Shown in pieces: positions 34,325-43,719 of a stretch of 64,000 nt of DNA (the first letter of the stretch is position 1; the number at the start of each line of letters is the position of its first letter). Both the position numbers and the translations under genes were made by a program. The stretch is from Alistipes sp. (GTDB taxonomy: Bacteria > Bacteroidota > Bacteroidia > Bacteroidales > Rikenellaceae). The notes under the pieces were generated by a model. It saw only the letters and a list, made by a program, of their open reading frames with translations. It made no database searches and was not told the DNA's origin. The stretch is from contig JAFQRH010000019.1 in NCBI GenBank assembly GCA_017410165.1, positions 124,001-188,000 of the forward strand. Direction: 5' to 3'.

Positions 34325-35734
34325 ATGTCTTCAAAAATTATGGTTTCATTCAAGGATTTTGCGGTTGAGGTCTATCCGTTTCTCTCGCTTCAATCGTTTC
34401 ACGAGGTCTATTATCGGCTCTTGCAGTACTTCGCCGAGGGGCGTGTGCGCCGATTGATGATTACGATGCCGCCACAGCACGGCAAGAGCGTGGGTGCGAC
34501 TACACTGCTACCAGCATATATGCTGGGACTTAACCCCGATATGAGGATTGCGATTGCCTCCTATTCGGCTTCGCTTGCCTCGAAGTTTAACCGCCGCGTG
34601 CAGCGCATTATCGACTCCGGCGAGTATGCGTCGCTCTTTCCGGCGACCACCATCAAACACGGTTCGCGACCTGCCGAGTATGTGCGTACGGCGGACGAGG
34701 TGGAGATTGTGGGGCGCGATGGTGCACTGCTGTCGGTCGGGCGCGAGGGGTCGCTCACGGGTAACCGTGTCGATTGCTTTATTTTGGACGACCTCTACAA
34801 GGATGCGATGGAGGCCAACTCTCCACTCATACGCGAGAATTGTTGGGAGTGGTACACCTCCGTCGTGCGTACCCGAATGCACAACGATTCGCGCGAAATC
34901 ATCGTCTTTACACGTTGGCACGAGGAGGATTTGATAGGCACAATCGGGCGGTTGGAGCCGATTGTGGATTTGTGCTCGTGGCGAGATTTAGAACATTTGC
35001 CACAGGATGCGTGGGTGCGCCTGAATTTCGAGGCATTGAAGCAGTCGCCTCCAACGGAGATTGACCCGCGAGCGCAGGGCGAACCACTGTGGGCGGAGCG
35101 ACACGGGCGCGAATTGTTGCTCTCGAAACGCCGTCTCGACCCGTTGCGATTCGAGTGTATGTATCAGGGACACCCATCCTCGAAAGAGGGTCTGCTCTAT
35201 GGCGACAATTTTGTGGAATATGATGATTTACCGCAAGATATCGTGCGGTGGGGTAACTATACCGATACGGCCGATACGGGCGACGACTATCTCTGCTCGG
35301 TCTGTTATGCGGTCGATTCAGATGGTGTGGTCTATCTGCGTGATGTGGTCTATTCGCGCGAGCCAATGGAGGTGACCGAACGTCTGGTGTCGGATATGTT
35401 GCGGCGAACTTCTACGCGTTTTGCGTTGGTCGAGAGCAATAATGGCGGTCGTGGCTTTGCGCGTGTTTTACGACAGCAGTGTCCCGCTGTACGTGTCGAG
35501 TGGTTTCATCAGTCGGGCAATAAAGAGGCGCGTATTCTCTCCAACTCCTCGTCGGTCGTCCATCTGTTGCGATTTCCGCGTGGGTGGCGCGAGCGGTGGA
35601 GCGAACTCTACTCACATCTGACGACCTATCGCCGTAAGTTTTCGTCGAATCGCTGGCACGATGCGCCGGACGTGCTGACCGGCATTGTCGAAAAAGAGAT
35701 GTTTGGCGGTGTGCGAAAGGTTGCCTTCTTGTAG
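34325..35734 (+). CDS. Phage-type terminase large subunit (orphan, apparently intact)
   Basis: A 469-residue DNA-packaging motor of tailed phages: an N-terminal ATPase and a C-terminal RNase H-like nuclease. ATPase motifs are Walker A MPPQHGKS (residues 48-55, K54), the SYSASLASKFNRR segment, and Walker B FILDD (D155-D156). The nuclease has D314/D317 in YTDTADTGDDY, E370 in VESNNGG and D446/D449 in HDAPDVLTG. So all active residues look present. No portal, capsid, tail or small terminase gene lies nearby, which is abnormal. Codon use matches the host. An in-frame ATG five codons downstream is also possible. Confidence 0.9.
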   Translation: MSSKIMVSFKDFAVEVYPFLSLQSFHEVYYRLLQYFAEGRVRRLMITMPPQHGKSVGATTLLPAYMLGLNPDMRIAIASYSASLASKFNRRVQRIIDSGEYASLFPATTIKHGSRPAEYVRTADEVEIVGRDGALLSVGREGSLTGNRVDCFILDDLYKDAMEANSPLIRENCWEWYTSVVRTRMHNDSREIIVFTRWHEEDLIGTIGRLEPIVDLCSWRDLEHLPQDAWVRLNFEALKQSPPTEIDPRAQGEPLWAERHGRELLLSKRRLDPLRFECMYQGHPSSKEGLLYGDNFVEYDDLPQDIVRWGNYTDTADTGDDYLCSVCYAVDSDGVVYLRDVVYSREPMEVTERLVSDMLRRTSTRFALVESNNGGRGFARVLRQQCPAVRVEWFHQSGNKEARILSNSSSVVHLLRFPRGWRERWSELYSHLTTYRRKFSSNRWHDAPDVLTGIVEKEMFGGVRKVAFL

Positions 35735-35767
35735 ATGTGGTTGCTGCTGCGACTATCGAGTGTCAAA

Positions 35768-35804
35768 TCGGAAAGGGTTGTGCAGGATGCGACACCCTTC
35801 CCGA
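35768..35804. terminator. Hairpin between convergent terL and tsaD
   Basis: TCGGAAAGGGTTGT and ACACCCTTCCCGA pair with one or two mismatches. The T-tracts on both sides are weak. Confidence 0.45.
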
Positions 35805-35813
35805 TGGATGCCC

Positions 35814-36845
35814 CTACTCGATAAGGTTTTCGTATCGCGCAACCGGTGCGGCATCGAGCGATGAGAGCTCGCCACGCAGGTAGCGATAGTAACCGGCGAC
35901 GGCAATCATTGCTGCGTTGTCGGTGGTGAACTTCAACTCCGGCAGGAATGTGCGCCATCCGCGCTTTTTGCCCTCCGCCTCGATGCGGGCGCGGAGAACG
36001 GAGTTTGCCGAGACACCTCCGCCGAGTGCAATGTCCTTGATTGAGTACTCTTTTGCGGCACGCACGAGTTTGTCGGCGAGAATATCGACCACCGTGTAGA
36101 GAATCGAGGCGCAGAGGTCGCACTTGTTCTCCTCGATGAAATTCGGATTTTCGGCCACACGGTCGCGCAACGTATAGAGGAACGAGGTCTTTAATCCCGA
36201 AAACGAATAGTTAAAACCCTCGACGTGCGGTTTTGCAAACTTGAACGCCTTCGGGTCGCCCTCCTTTGCAAGACGATCGACAACCGGACCGCCCGGATAC
36301 GGCAGTCCCATCACCTTGGCGCACTTGTCGAGTGCTTCGCCCGCAGCATCGTCGATGGTTGTGCCGACAATCTCCATCTTCTCGGGCGACTCGACGCGCA
36401 CGATTTGCGTGTGACCTCCGCTGACAAGCAGACAGAGGAACGGGTAATCCGGGTGTGGCATCTCGCGGTCGGGCAGATCGACAAAGTGAGAGAGAATATG
36501 CCCGTGCAGATGATTTACCTCGACCATCGGGATATTGTTCGATATGGACAGACCCTTGGCAAACGACGTTCCGACCATCAGCGAGCCGAGCAGACCCGGA
36601 CCGCGCGTGTAGGCGATGGCATCAACCTTGTCTATGGTTATGCCTGCCTCTTTGAGGGCGGTATCGACCACCGGAACGATATTTTGCTGGTGGGCACGCG
36701 ACGCGAGTTCGGGGATAACGCCTCCGTAGCGTTCGTGTACGGATTGCGAAGCGATGACGCTCGAAAGCAGAGTCGTGTTGCGCAAAACCGCAGCCGATGT
36801 GTCGTCGCACGAAGATTCGATGCCGAGAATAGTGATATTATCCAT
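35814..36845 (-). CDS. tsaD: tRNA N6-adenosine threonylcarbamoyltransferase TsaD
   Basis: A 343-residue TsaD (Kae1/YgjD), which with TsaB and TsaE transfers threonylcarbamoyl to A37 of ANN-decoding tRNAs. The metal-binding HLHGH motif is at residues 112-116, preceded by TRGPGLLGSL, and followed by LVSGGHTQIV and KGLSIS ASKHA-fold elements. The late GGGVSANSVLRARI segment is also typical. Essential housekeeping gene; it ends the phage-like island on its far side and is divergent from tamB. Confidence 0.96.
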   Translation of the reverse strand: MDNITILGIESSCDDTSAAVLRNTTLLSSVIASQSVHERYGGVIPELASRAHQQNIVPVVDTALKEAGITIDKVDAIAYTRGPGLLGSLMVGTSFAKGLSISNNIPMVEVNHLHGHILSHFVDLPDREMPHPDYPFLCLLVSGGHTQIVRVESPEKMEIVGTTIDDAAGEALDKCAKVMGLPYPGGPVVDRLAKEGDPKAFKFAKPHVEGFNYSFSGLKTSFLYTLRDRVAENPNFIEENKCDLCASILYTVVDILADKLVRAAKEYSIKDIALGGGVSANSVLRARIEAEGKKRGWRTFLPELKFTTDNAAMIAVAGYYRYLRGELSSLDAAPVARYENLIE

Positions 36846-36896
36846 ATTTGTCGATGTTTTTTTGCGTTTTTGTTTCGGAATTACGCGAAAAAGTGC

Positions 36897-36904
36897 TATT
36901 TTTG
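36897..36904 (+). promoter_or_regulatory. -7 box for tamB
   Basis: TAttTTTG, 43 bases before the GTG start; the nearest TTG (36870-36872) is 24 bases upstream. Confidence 0.5.
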
Positions 36905-36947
36905 TAAGTTATTATATAACTTATCCCGTATAATGTTCGAGTAATTC

Positions 36948-39900
36948 GTGCGCAAAGTTACTAAAATATTGTTTAAGTTGTTATCGGCGACCCTCTTATT
37001 GCTGATAACATTGCCTGTGCTGCTGTCGCTGTTGCTCTCTTTTCCGAGCATACAGAACCGCGTGGTGCGGTATGCGGCCGACTTTGCAACCGAACGACTT
37101 GGTGCACGCGTTTCCTTTGACCGTATCACCGTCGGAATGCTCAATCGCGTGAAGGTGCGCGGCTTTTATGTCGAGGATTTCGACCGCGATACGATGCTCT
37201 ATGTCGGCTCTGTTACGGCATACTTGGGCGGCTTGTCCAACCTCTCGGAGGGGCTTGTGATTAACGCCGGTAGGGTTGAAGATGCAAAATTCATACTTCG
37301 AGAGACCTCGCGCGGAACGATGAACGTCAAAGAGGTTGTCGATCGTATCAGCCGTCGCAAAGGTAGCAAATTCAAACTGTTGCTCCGCTCGGCCGATGCG
37401 CACAATATCTCGTTCCGGCTGGACCGACTCGAAAAACGACCCGTAGAGCGTGGCGTCGATTACGGTGATATGCGCATCGAGAATATCAATGCCCATATCG
37501 ACAACTTCTATGTCGATGCCGGAGCGGTTGGCGGTACGGTCACGTCGCTCGACTTCACGGAGCGTAGCGGCTTTGTGCTCGACAATCTTTCGGCTGCGTT
37601 CCACGTGGATAGGGGTCTTATCTCGCTTAAAAATGTGACTGTTGAGGCCGAAGATACGGCACTTACGATTCCGTCGTTCTCGCTTACGGCCGATGGTTGG
37701 GAACCGTATCGCGACTTTATCAATAAGGTTCGTATCGATTGCGAGGTGGTTGATTCGCGCACGTCGAGTCGCGCGGTCGGCTACTTTGCGCCTAATATGC
37801 GCTCGTGGGATACCGCATTGAGCGAAGCAACTGCCTCGATGCACGGCACGGTTGCCGATTTTACGGGCGAAGTGAAGCACGTGCGCTTGGAGGATGGCGG
37901 CTCGTTGCGTGCAAAGGCATCCGTGAAGGGGCTTATCGATATTCCGCGAACGACGTTCGATGTTACGCTCACCGAACTCGATGCCACCACTCCGGAGGTG
38001 GTGCGTCTGGTGCGCAATATCGCCCGATTGAATATCTCGGAGAAGATTTTGCCATACCTCGACCGCACGGAGCGGGTACGGGTCGAGGGCCGATTTGCGG
38101 GTCGCATTGCCGACTTTACGGCGGCGGCAACGGTCGGTCTGGGTAGCGGCGGAGTGCTTGTCGCTGGGTGCGACTATGCCGATAAGAGTGGCGTGCGAGA
38201 CGTATCGGCAACGCTCACGGCGCAATCGCTGTCGCTCGCGCGTCTGCTCGGCTCGTCGAAGTTGGGCGATGCGTCGTTTAAGGTTGATGCCGATGCCGTG
38301 ATTGGCGAGAAGTTGTCATCGGCCGAGGTGTCGGGCCGTATAGACCGACTCTCGTATTTGGCGCACGCCTATCAGAATGTGTCGTTTGAGGGTGGCTATG
38401 CTGACGAGCGGATGCAACTTGCCGTCGATTCGCAGGATGAGGCGTTGCGTGCTATGGTTAAGGCGGTTGCCGACCTCTCGGATGAGGAGCATCCGGCTTG
38501 TGTGGCAGATGTGGAGATTGAGCGTGCCGATTTGTGCGCAATGAATATAAATCGTCGCGATAGTGTTTCGCACCTCAAAGCATCGGTCGGCGTGACGGTT
38601 GTCGGCCGTACGCTTGATGAACTAAATGGCGAGGCGACCATCGCAAATGCCCTCTATGTGCAGAACAACCGCGAGGTGGTTTCGGAGCTCGCTACGGTGC
38701 GAGTTGCCGGTAACGAAGATACGCGCTCGGTGTCGCTCGTCTCGGATTTTGCCGACCTCTCGTTCGAGAGCCGCAGTTCGTATAAGGATGTCATACTCTA
38801 TATGCGTACGCTCTTGTCGCGCTACGCTCCGCAATTCTTCGATGCGCAGACGCTTGCCGATATGAAGCGAGACGAGCGGTCGTTGCGTGGAAATGTCGCT
38901 CTGTTGTCGGTGACTACCAAACGATTGGACCCGCTGCTGGGGTGTATCGTCGAGGGAATCGAGGTGGCAGAGGGTACGACAATCGAGATGTTGATGAATC
39001 CGGTCGAGAATCGTTTCTTGTTGCGTGGCTCGTCCGACTTTGTGTCGCGTAACCGATACCTCGCTACGGGTCTGCGCCTCAATGCCGGCAATCGTAGCGA
39101 TTCGCTCACGATGTCGCTCGTGGCGGACGACTTCTATGTCGGTGTGTTGCACGTCTCGGAGTTGGATTTGCGCGGAGGTGTGAATGACAATAAAGCCGAA
39201 CTCTATGGCACGTTTGCCGATACGTTGCGTGATTTTCGTGGCGAGATATCGGCCGATGCAGAGGTGTCGCGCAAAAATGGAGCACGCCATATCGCAATGC
39301 GCCTGCTCCCGTCGCGCTTCGTGCGAGGCAATAAGATATGGAGGGCAACGTCGGATGGTGTGGATATCGACTCGTCGCGAGTTGCCGTGCGCAACTTCCG
39401 CATCTCGAACGACAAGGAGCGACAATATTTGAGCGTCAACGGCGTGGCTTCGCGTAGCGACCGCGACTCGATAATGTTGAAATTGGAAAACTTCTCCGTC
39501 TCGCCATTCACGCAGTTTACGCGCCGCATCGGCTACGAGATAGATGGCCGTACCAACGGATATGTGAATATCAAATCGGTGCTGCGCGATTCGGAGATTG
39601 AGGCGCGGGTGTTGCTCGACTCGCTCGACGTGAACGGCATCCCGATTCCGGATATGTTGCTCACCTCGGCGTGGGATTTCGGTCGTTCGCGTGCCAAGTT
39701 GTCGGTGTCGATGGATAATGGCACCAAGGAGATTATCAAGGGTTTCTACTCGTCATCGCAGGTGCGCTATTACGCAACGGTGCAGATGGATCGGCTCAGT
39801 ATGTCGCTGCTTGACCCTCTCTTGCCGGGTATTATCTCCAATACGTCGGGTGCGGCAAAGGTCGATTTGACACTCTCCGGCCAACGTCGTGCGGCGGAGT

Positions 39901-41582
39901 TGCGAGGTACGGTTGCTGTGAGTGACCTGCAAACCACCATCGACTATATCGGCTGTACATATTCCGCACCGTCGGCCATCGTACAAGTTGAAAATAACCG
40001 CTTTACGGCGCGTGATGTGCCGATTTTCGACCGCTATCGTAATCGAGGTACGTTCGATTTCGATTTGAACCTGAACCACCTCTCCAATATCGAGTACGAC
40101 ATCGACGTCGGCTTCCGTAATATGGAGGTGATGGCGACCACCAAGCGCGATAACGATATGTTCTATGGCTCGGTGTTCGGCTCCGGTACAATCAATGTGC
40201 GAGGCGACAAGGCGGGTGTGGCGATGGATATTGCCGCCTCGACCTCCGACAATTCACACTTCTATATGCCACTCACCGACAAGACGAGCATCTCGTCGGC
40301 GGACTTCGTGACATTCGAGTCGGCGGCAAAGGTCGATACGACCAACTATCTGGTGCGCAAGAAGATGCTCTTCGAACGTCGCCAGCGACAACGCTCCTCG
40401 TCGGGCGGTGCGCTCGATATTGCAATGTCGATTGACGTGCGTCCGAATACGGAGGTGCAACTGATGATCGACCCGACGGTGGGCGACATCATCAAGGGTC
40501 GCGGTTCGGGTCTGCTCAATCTGCGAATCAACCCGAAGGCGGACATCTTCGAGATGTATGGCGACTACACAATCGAGGAGGGTAGTTATCTGTTTACGCT
40601 GCAAAATATCATCAATAAAAAGTTCGTTATCGAGAGTGGCTCGACGATACAATGGGCGGGCGAACCGCTCGATGCGCTGCTCGATATCAACGCCATATAT
40701 AAGGTAAAAGCGTCGTTGCAGCCGCTGCTCGAAGGTTATATCTCGCAGGATAGCCACTCAATCTCGTCGCGTGCCGTTCCGGTCGATTGTATCATCCATC
40801 TTGCCGACCGACTGACGCGTCCGACCGTTACGTTCGACGTTGCGGTGCCGAGTGCCGATCCGAACATACAATCGATTATCGCCAACGTGCTCAATACGCC
40901 GGAGCGACGCTCGCAGCAGTTCCTCTATCTGCTTGTGGCAAACAGTTTTATGTCCGACTCTTCGACCGAGGCATCGCTGTTCAGTGCCTCGTCGGCGGCC
41001 GTTACGGGCTTCGAGTTGCTCTCCAACCAGTTGAGTAACTGGCTCTCGGCGGGCGGAAATTCGAATATCGTCTTCCGCTACCGACCAAAGACCGAGCAGA
41101 TGATGAGTGACGAGGTCGATTTTGGCTTCTCGCAGGGTCTGCTCGACAATCGTCTGCTTATCGAGGTTGAGGGTAACTATCTGGTCGATAGGTCGCAGGT
41201 CGTAAATGCCAACTCTTCATTTACGGGCGAGGCGTACGTCACGTGGCTCATCGACAAGGCGGGCTCGTTGCGCTTGAAGGGCTTTACCCACACCATCGAC
41301 CGCTTTGACGAAAACCAAGGTTTGCAAGAGACCGGTATCGGTATATATTATAAAGAGGACTTCGATAATGCGAAGGATTTGAAGCGGCGCGTGATAAACC
41401 GTTTCAGCCGTAAACGCCGCGCCGAGAGCCAGAAGCAGGCCGAAAACGACTATCTCGGTCTGGGCGATGAGGTGCCACCTGCCGTGCAATCGGATACAAC
41501 AGCCGTGCAATCGGATACGACAGCCGTGCAGCAGAAGTCGGCAGAGGTGGAGAGAACGAGAAAAACGAAAAAACTTAAATAA
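36948..41582 (+). CDS. tamB: TamB-family translocation/assembly protein
   Basis: A 1,544-residue envelope protein anchored by one N-terminal membrane helix (about residues 14-36) with a long periplasmic beta-taco region and a C-terminal DUF490/TamB domain (about 1090-1480; YGDYTIEEGSYLFTLQNIINK, then DCIIHLADRLTRPTVTFDVAVP). TamB proteins bridge the membranes; in other bacteria they are linked to phospholipid transport and outer-membrane protein assembly. The start is GTG at 36948: the nearer upstream ATG is out of frame and soon stops. The tail ends in a repeated SDTTAVQ segment. The exbB gene follows 20 bases later. Confidence 0.9.
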   Translation: MRKVTKILFKLLSATLLLLITLPVLLSLLLSFPSIQNRVVRYAADFATERLGARVSFDRITVGMLNRVKVRGFYVEDFDRDTMLYVGSVTAYLGGLSNLSEGLVINAGRVEDAKFILRETSRGTMNVKEVVDRISRRKGSKFKLLLRSADAHNISFRLDRLEKRPVERGVDYGDMRIENINAHIDNFYVDAGAVGGTVTSLDFTERSGFVLDNLSAAFHVDRGLISLKNVTVEAEDTALTIPSFSLTADGWEPYRDFINKVRIDCEVVDSRTSSRAVGYFAPNMRSWDTALSEATASMHGTVADFTGEVKHVRLEDGGSLRAKASVKGLIDIPRTTFDVTLTELDATTPEVVRLVRNIARLNISEKILPYLDRTERVRVEGRFAGRIADFTAAATVGLGSGGVLVAGCDYADKSGVRDVSATLTAQSLSLARLLGSSKLGDASFKVDADAVIGEKLSSAEVSGRIDRLSYLAHAYQNVSFEGGYADERMQLAVDSQDEALRAMVKAVADLSDEEHPACVADVEIERADLCAMNINRRDSVSHLKASVGVTVVGRTLDELNGEATIANALYVQNNREVVSELATVRVAGNEDTRSVSLVSDFADLSFESRSSYKDVILYMRTLLSRYAPQFFDAQTLADMKRDERSLRGNVALLSVTTKRLDPLLGCIVEGIEVAEGTTIEMLMNPVENRFLLRGSSDFVSRNRYLATGLRLNAGNRSDSLTMSLVADDFYVGVLHVSELDLRGGVNDNKAELYGTFADTLRDFRGEISADAEVSRKNGARHIAMRLLPSRFVRGNKIWRATSDGVDIDSSRVAVRNFRISNDKERQYLSVNGVASRSDRDSIMLKLENFSVSPFTQFTRRIGYEIDGRTNGYVNIKSVLRDSEIEARVLLDSLDVNGIPIPDMLLTSAWDFGRSRAKLSVSMDNGTKEIIKGFYSSSQVRYYATVQMDRLSMSLLDPLLPGIISNTSGAAKVDLTLSGQRRAAELRGTVAVSDLQTTIDYIGCTYSAPSAIVQVENNRFTARDVPIFDRYRNRGTFDFDLNLNHLSNIEYDIDVGFRNMEVMATTKRDNDMFYGSVFGSGTINVRGDKAGVAMDIAASTSDNSHFYMPLTDKTSISSADFVTFESAAKVDTTNYLVRKKMLFERRQRQRSSSGGALDIAMSIDVRPNTEVQLMIDPTVGDIIKGRGSGLLNLRINPKADIFEMYGDYTIEEGSYLFTLQNIINKKFVIESGSTIQWAGEPLDALLDINAIYKVKASLQPLLEGYISQDSHSISSRAVPVDCIIHLADRLTRPTVTFDVAVPSADPNIQSIIANVLNTPERRSQQFLYLLVANSFMSDSSTEASLFSASSAAVTGFELLSNQLSNWLSAGGNSNIVFRYRPKTEQMMSDEVDFGFSQGLLDNRLLIEVEGNYLVDRSQVVNANSSFTGEAYVTWLIDKAGSLRLKGFTHTIDRFDENQGLQETGIGIYYKEDFDNAKDLKRRVINRFSRKRRAESQKQAENDYLGLGDEVPPAVQSDTTAVQSDTTAVQQKSAEVERTRKTKKLK

Positions 41583-41602
41583 ACGTAAAAACAATAAGAG
41601 TT

Positions 41603-42289
41603 ATGATTTTCACACTTTTACAGGCGGCCGAAGTGGTTGAAGAGGTTGCTGCTTCGTCTGCGGAGATGTCCCTTTGGGAGTTGTTCAACAAGGGCGGATG
41701 GTTGATGTGGGTGCTGCTCCTTTTGGGCGGTGTTACCATCTTTATCTTTGTCGAGAGATTTGTTGCGATTCGTCGCGCATCGGCTTTCGATATGAGCTTT
41801 ATGAATCGCATCCGTGACCATATTTCGGAGGGCGATATCCGTGCTGCGGTGATGCTTTGCCGCCACACCAATACGCCGATTGCGCGTATGGTCGAGAAGG
41901 GTATCGAGCGTCTGGGTCGTCCGATGAGCGACGTGCAGAACGCCATCGAGAATGTTGCCAACCTCGAAGTTTCGCGCCTCGAAAACGGTTTGCCATTCCT
42001 TGCAACCATCGCCGGTGGTGCTCCGATGATCGGTTTCCTCGGTACGGTACTCGGTATGGTTCAGACCTTTATGGATATGTCGGCAGCGGGCGGTACGGTC
42101 GATATGGCATTGCTCTCGGGTGGTATGTATGTAGCGATGGTGACCACCGTCGGCGGTCTTATCGTGGGTATTCCTGCGTATTTCGGCTACAACTACCTTG
42201 TGGCAAGCATCGAGAAGCTCGTTTTCCGTATGGAGGCCAACTCGATTGCGTTTATGGATATTCTTAATCAACCGGTTCAAAAACAGTAG
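41603..42289 (+). CDS. exbB: ExbB/TolQ/MotA-type proton channel
   Basis: A 228-residue inner-membrane protein with three helices: one near residues 32-52 (WLMWVLLLLGGVTIFIFVE) and two near 130-200 (ATIAGGAPMIGFLGTVLGMVQTF; GMYVAMVTTVGGLIVGIPAYFG). The GTV and the polar residues of the last two helices match ExbB. With ExbD it uses the proton gradient to drive TonB. It begins an exbB-exbD-tonB set after tamB. Confidence 0.92.
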   Translation: MIFTLLQAAEVVEEVAASSAEMSLWELFNKGGWLMWVLLLLGGVTIFIFVERFVAIRRASAFDMSFMNRIRDHISEGDIRAAVMLCRHTNTPIARMVEKGIERLGRPMSDVQNAIENVANLEVSRLENGLPFLATIAGGAPMIGFLGTVLGMVQTFMDMSAAGGTVDMALLSGGMYVAMVTTVGGLIVGIPAYFGYNYLVASIEKLVFRMEANSIAFMDILNQPVQKQ

Positions 42290-42292
42290 TTT

Positions 42293-42694
42293 ATGGCTAT
42301 AAAACGTGGGTCGAAAGTCGATAAATCGTTTTCGTCGTCTGCGATGACCGACTTGATGTTCCTCTTGCTGATTTTTATGCTCATAGCGACGACGTTGATT
42401 AACCCGAACGCTTTGAAACTGATGCTGCCAAAGAGTAGCAATCAACTCAAAGACAAGGCGATAACCACCGTCTCAATTCAGCACAAGGGCGGCGCATATA
42501 CCTACTATGTCGAGCTCGACAAGGTTGAGGGTATCGCCGGCGTTGAGCGTGCTCTGCAAGCCCGTTTAGAGGGTCAGACCGAGCCAACCGTCTCCCTGCA
42601 TTGCGACAAAACCGTTGCAGTCGATGAGGTTGTCAAGGTAATGAATGTGGCGAAGGAGCGGGGGTATCGGTTGATACTTGCCACTCAACCTTAA
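42293..42694 (+). CDS. exbD: ExbD/TolR family protein
   Basis: A 133-residue protein with a single N-terminal helix carrying the key aspartate D19 in AMTDLMFLLLIFMLIAT, and a periplasmic domain. Length is normal for ExbD. It starts 3 bases after exbB stops; together they form the proton-driven stator for the TonB at 43044. Confidence 0.92.
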   Translation: MAIKRGSKVDKSFSSSAMTDLMFLLLIFMLIATTLINPNALKLMLPKSSNQLKDKAITTVSIQHKGGAYTYYVELDKVEGIAGVERALQARLEGQTEPTVSLHCDKTVAVDEVVKVMNVAKERGYRLILATQP

Positions 42695-42701
42695 AAAACC
42701 G

Positions 42702-42824
42702 TTTTGAGGGGTGTTTACTGCCGCTAGCGTAATATGCCGTCAATGGGTAGTACAAGCAGTACAACCCATCGCCGTCAATTCCGCCGAGCGTTGTAAACCC
42801 CGCCTCAAAAGCAGTTTTTTGGGG
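42702..42824. repeat. Interspersed palindromic repeat, copy A
   Basis: An imperfect palindrome: TTTTGAGGGGTGTTTAC at the left faces GTAAACCCCGCCTCAAAA at the right. The core GGGTAGTAC-AAGCA-GTACAACCC (42745-42767) is a conserved small stem. Related copies are at 42864-42946 and 62711-62810. Confidence 0.88.
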
Positions 42825-42863
42825 AGGGGGGCGAAAAGGCGTCGAGTCGTATAGGCGGTCGAG

Positions 42864-42946
42864 GTGCGCAGTACAAGCAGTACAACCCTTCGCCTCCAAT
42901 CAAGGCGAGCGTTGTAAACCCCGCCTCAAAAGCAGTTTTTTGGGGG
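42864..42946. repeat. Interspersed palindromic repeat, copy B (left half missing)
   Basis: GCGCAGTACAAGCAGTACAA, then CCCTTCGCCTCC, GGCGAGCGTTGTAAACCCCG and a 20-base GCCTCAAAAGCAGTTTTTTG tail identical to copy A. With copy A it fills the 349-base exbD-tonB gap; 42947-43043 shows nothing else. Confidence 0.85.
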
Positions 42947-43043
42947 TGCATTGCGGGCGTGCGGTGCGTTGTGAGTGATATATTGTGGTTTGCGCGACTG
43001 CAAATTGATGACCCGAATATTGAATAGAAAAAACTATAACCAA

Positions 43044-43712
43044 ATGAAGTCAAGCCATTTAGGTTACATATTTGTACTCTGTTACGCTGTGGCGGTTGCA
43101 GCGGCGATGTACTACCTCTCGTTCGAGGTGGCGTTGCCCGAGCCGAAGCAGCATACGTTGTTTGTCGAATTCGTCGAGCCGACACCTAAACCCGCACCAC
43201 CACCTCCGGCCGTAAAACGCTCGGAGGCACCGCGTCACGAGCATCTCGCGCAAGTGGATAATTCCCAGCAGATTAGCGGCGAGCAGGAGCAGACGCGTAC
43301 GGTCAATTCGCGTGCGCTCTTCAAGATGGACAAGAGTGGTGCGGACGAGCCGGAGAATGCCGGAAATCCTTACGCCAAAGAGGCGGAGCAGGATGAGGCA
43401 AAGGGTACGGGCGGTGGCCTGAATCCGGTCGGAACGGATGCGCTCGATGCCGGTTTGCAGGGCAGGGGCTTGGTCGGGTCGCTACCCGAACCGGTCTTTC
43501 CGCCGGGTAATCAGGGGGGTAAGGTGGTCGTTCGTGTCACGGTCGATAAGAGTGGTGCGGTGACGGCTGCAACCTACGAGCCAAAGGGCTCGACAACCTC
43601 TGCAAGTGCGCTTGTCGAGGCGGCTGTTTCGGCTGCCCGCAAAGCCCGTTTTACGGAGAGCCGCGCATATATTCAGGGCGGTACAATAACCTATGTTTTC
43701 AAACTCAAATAG
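43044..43712 (+). CDS. tonB: TonB energy transducer
   Basis: A 222-residue TonB: one N-terminal membrane helix (residues ~8-26, IFVLCYAVAVAAAMYYLSF), a proline-rich span (EPTPKPAPPPPAVK), a Gln/Glu-rich linker, and a TonB_C domain (GKVVVRVTVDKSGAVTAATY to GTITYVFKLK). The ATG at 43044 is chosen because upstream in-frame sequence runs into the non-coding repeats. Together with exbB and exbD it should power SusC-type receptors such as the one at 45323. DUF1573 follows 7 bases later. Confidence 0.9.
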   Translation: MKSSHLGYIFVLCYAVAVAAAMYYLSFEVALPEPKQHTLFVEFVEPTPKPAPPPPAVKRSEAPRHEHLAQVDNSQQISGEQEQTRTVNSRALFKMDKSGADEPENAGNPYAKEAEQDEAKGTGGGLNPVGTDALDAGLQGRGLVGSLPEPVFPPGNQGGKVVVRVTVDKSGAVTAATYEPKGSTTSASALVEAAVSAARKARFTESRAYIQGGTITYVFKLK

Positions 43713-43719
43713 AGCAATA

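Noticed and set aside
36948..41582. A frameshift or fusion in the 1,544-residue TamB
   Set aside because: One continuous frame with membrane anchor and DUF490 end; length is normal for Bacteroidetes TamB.
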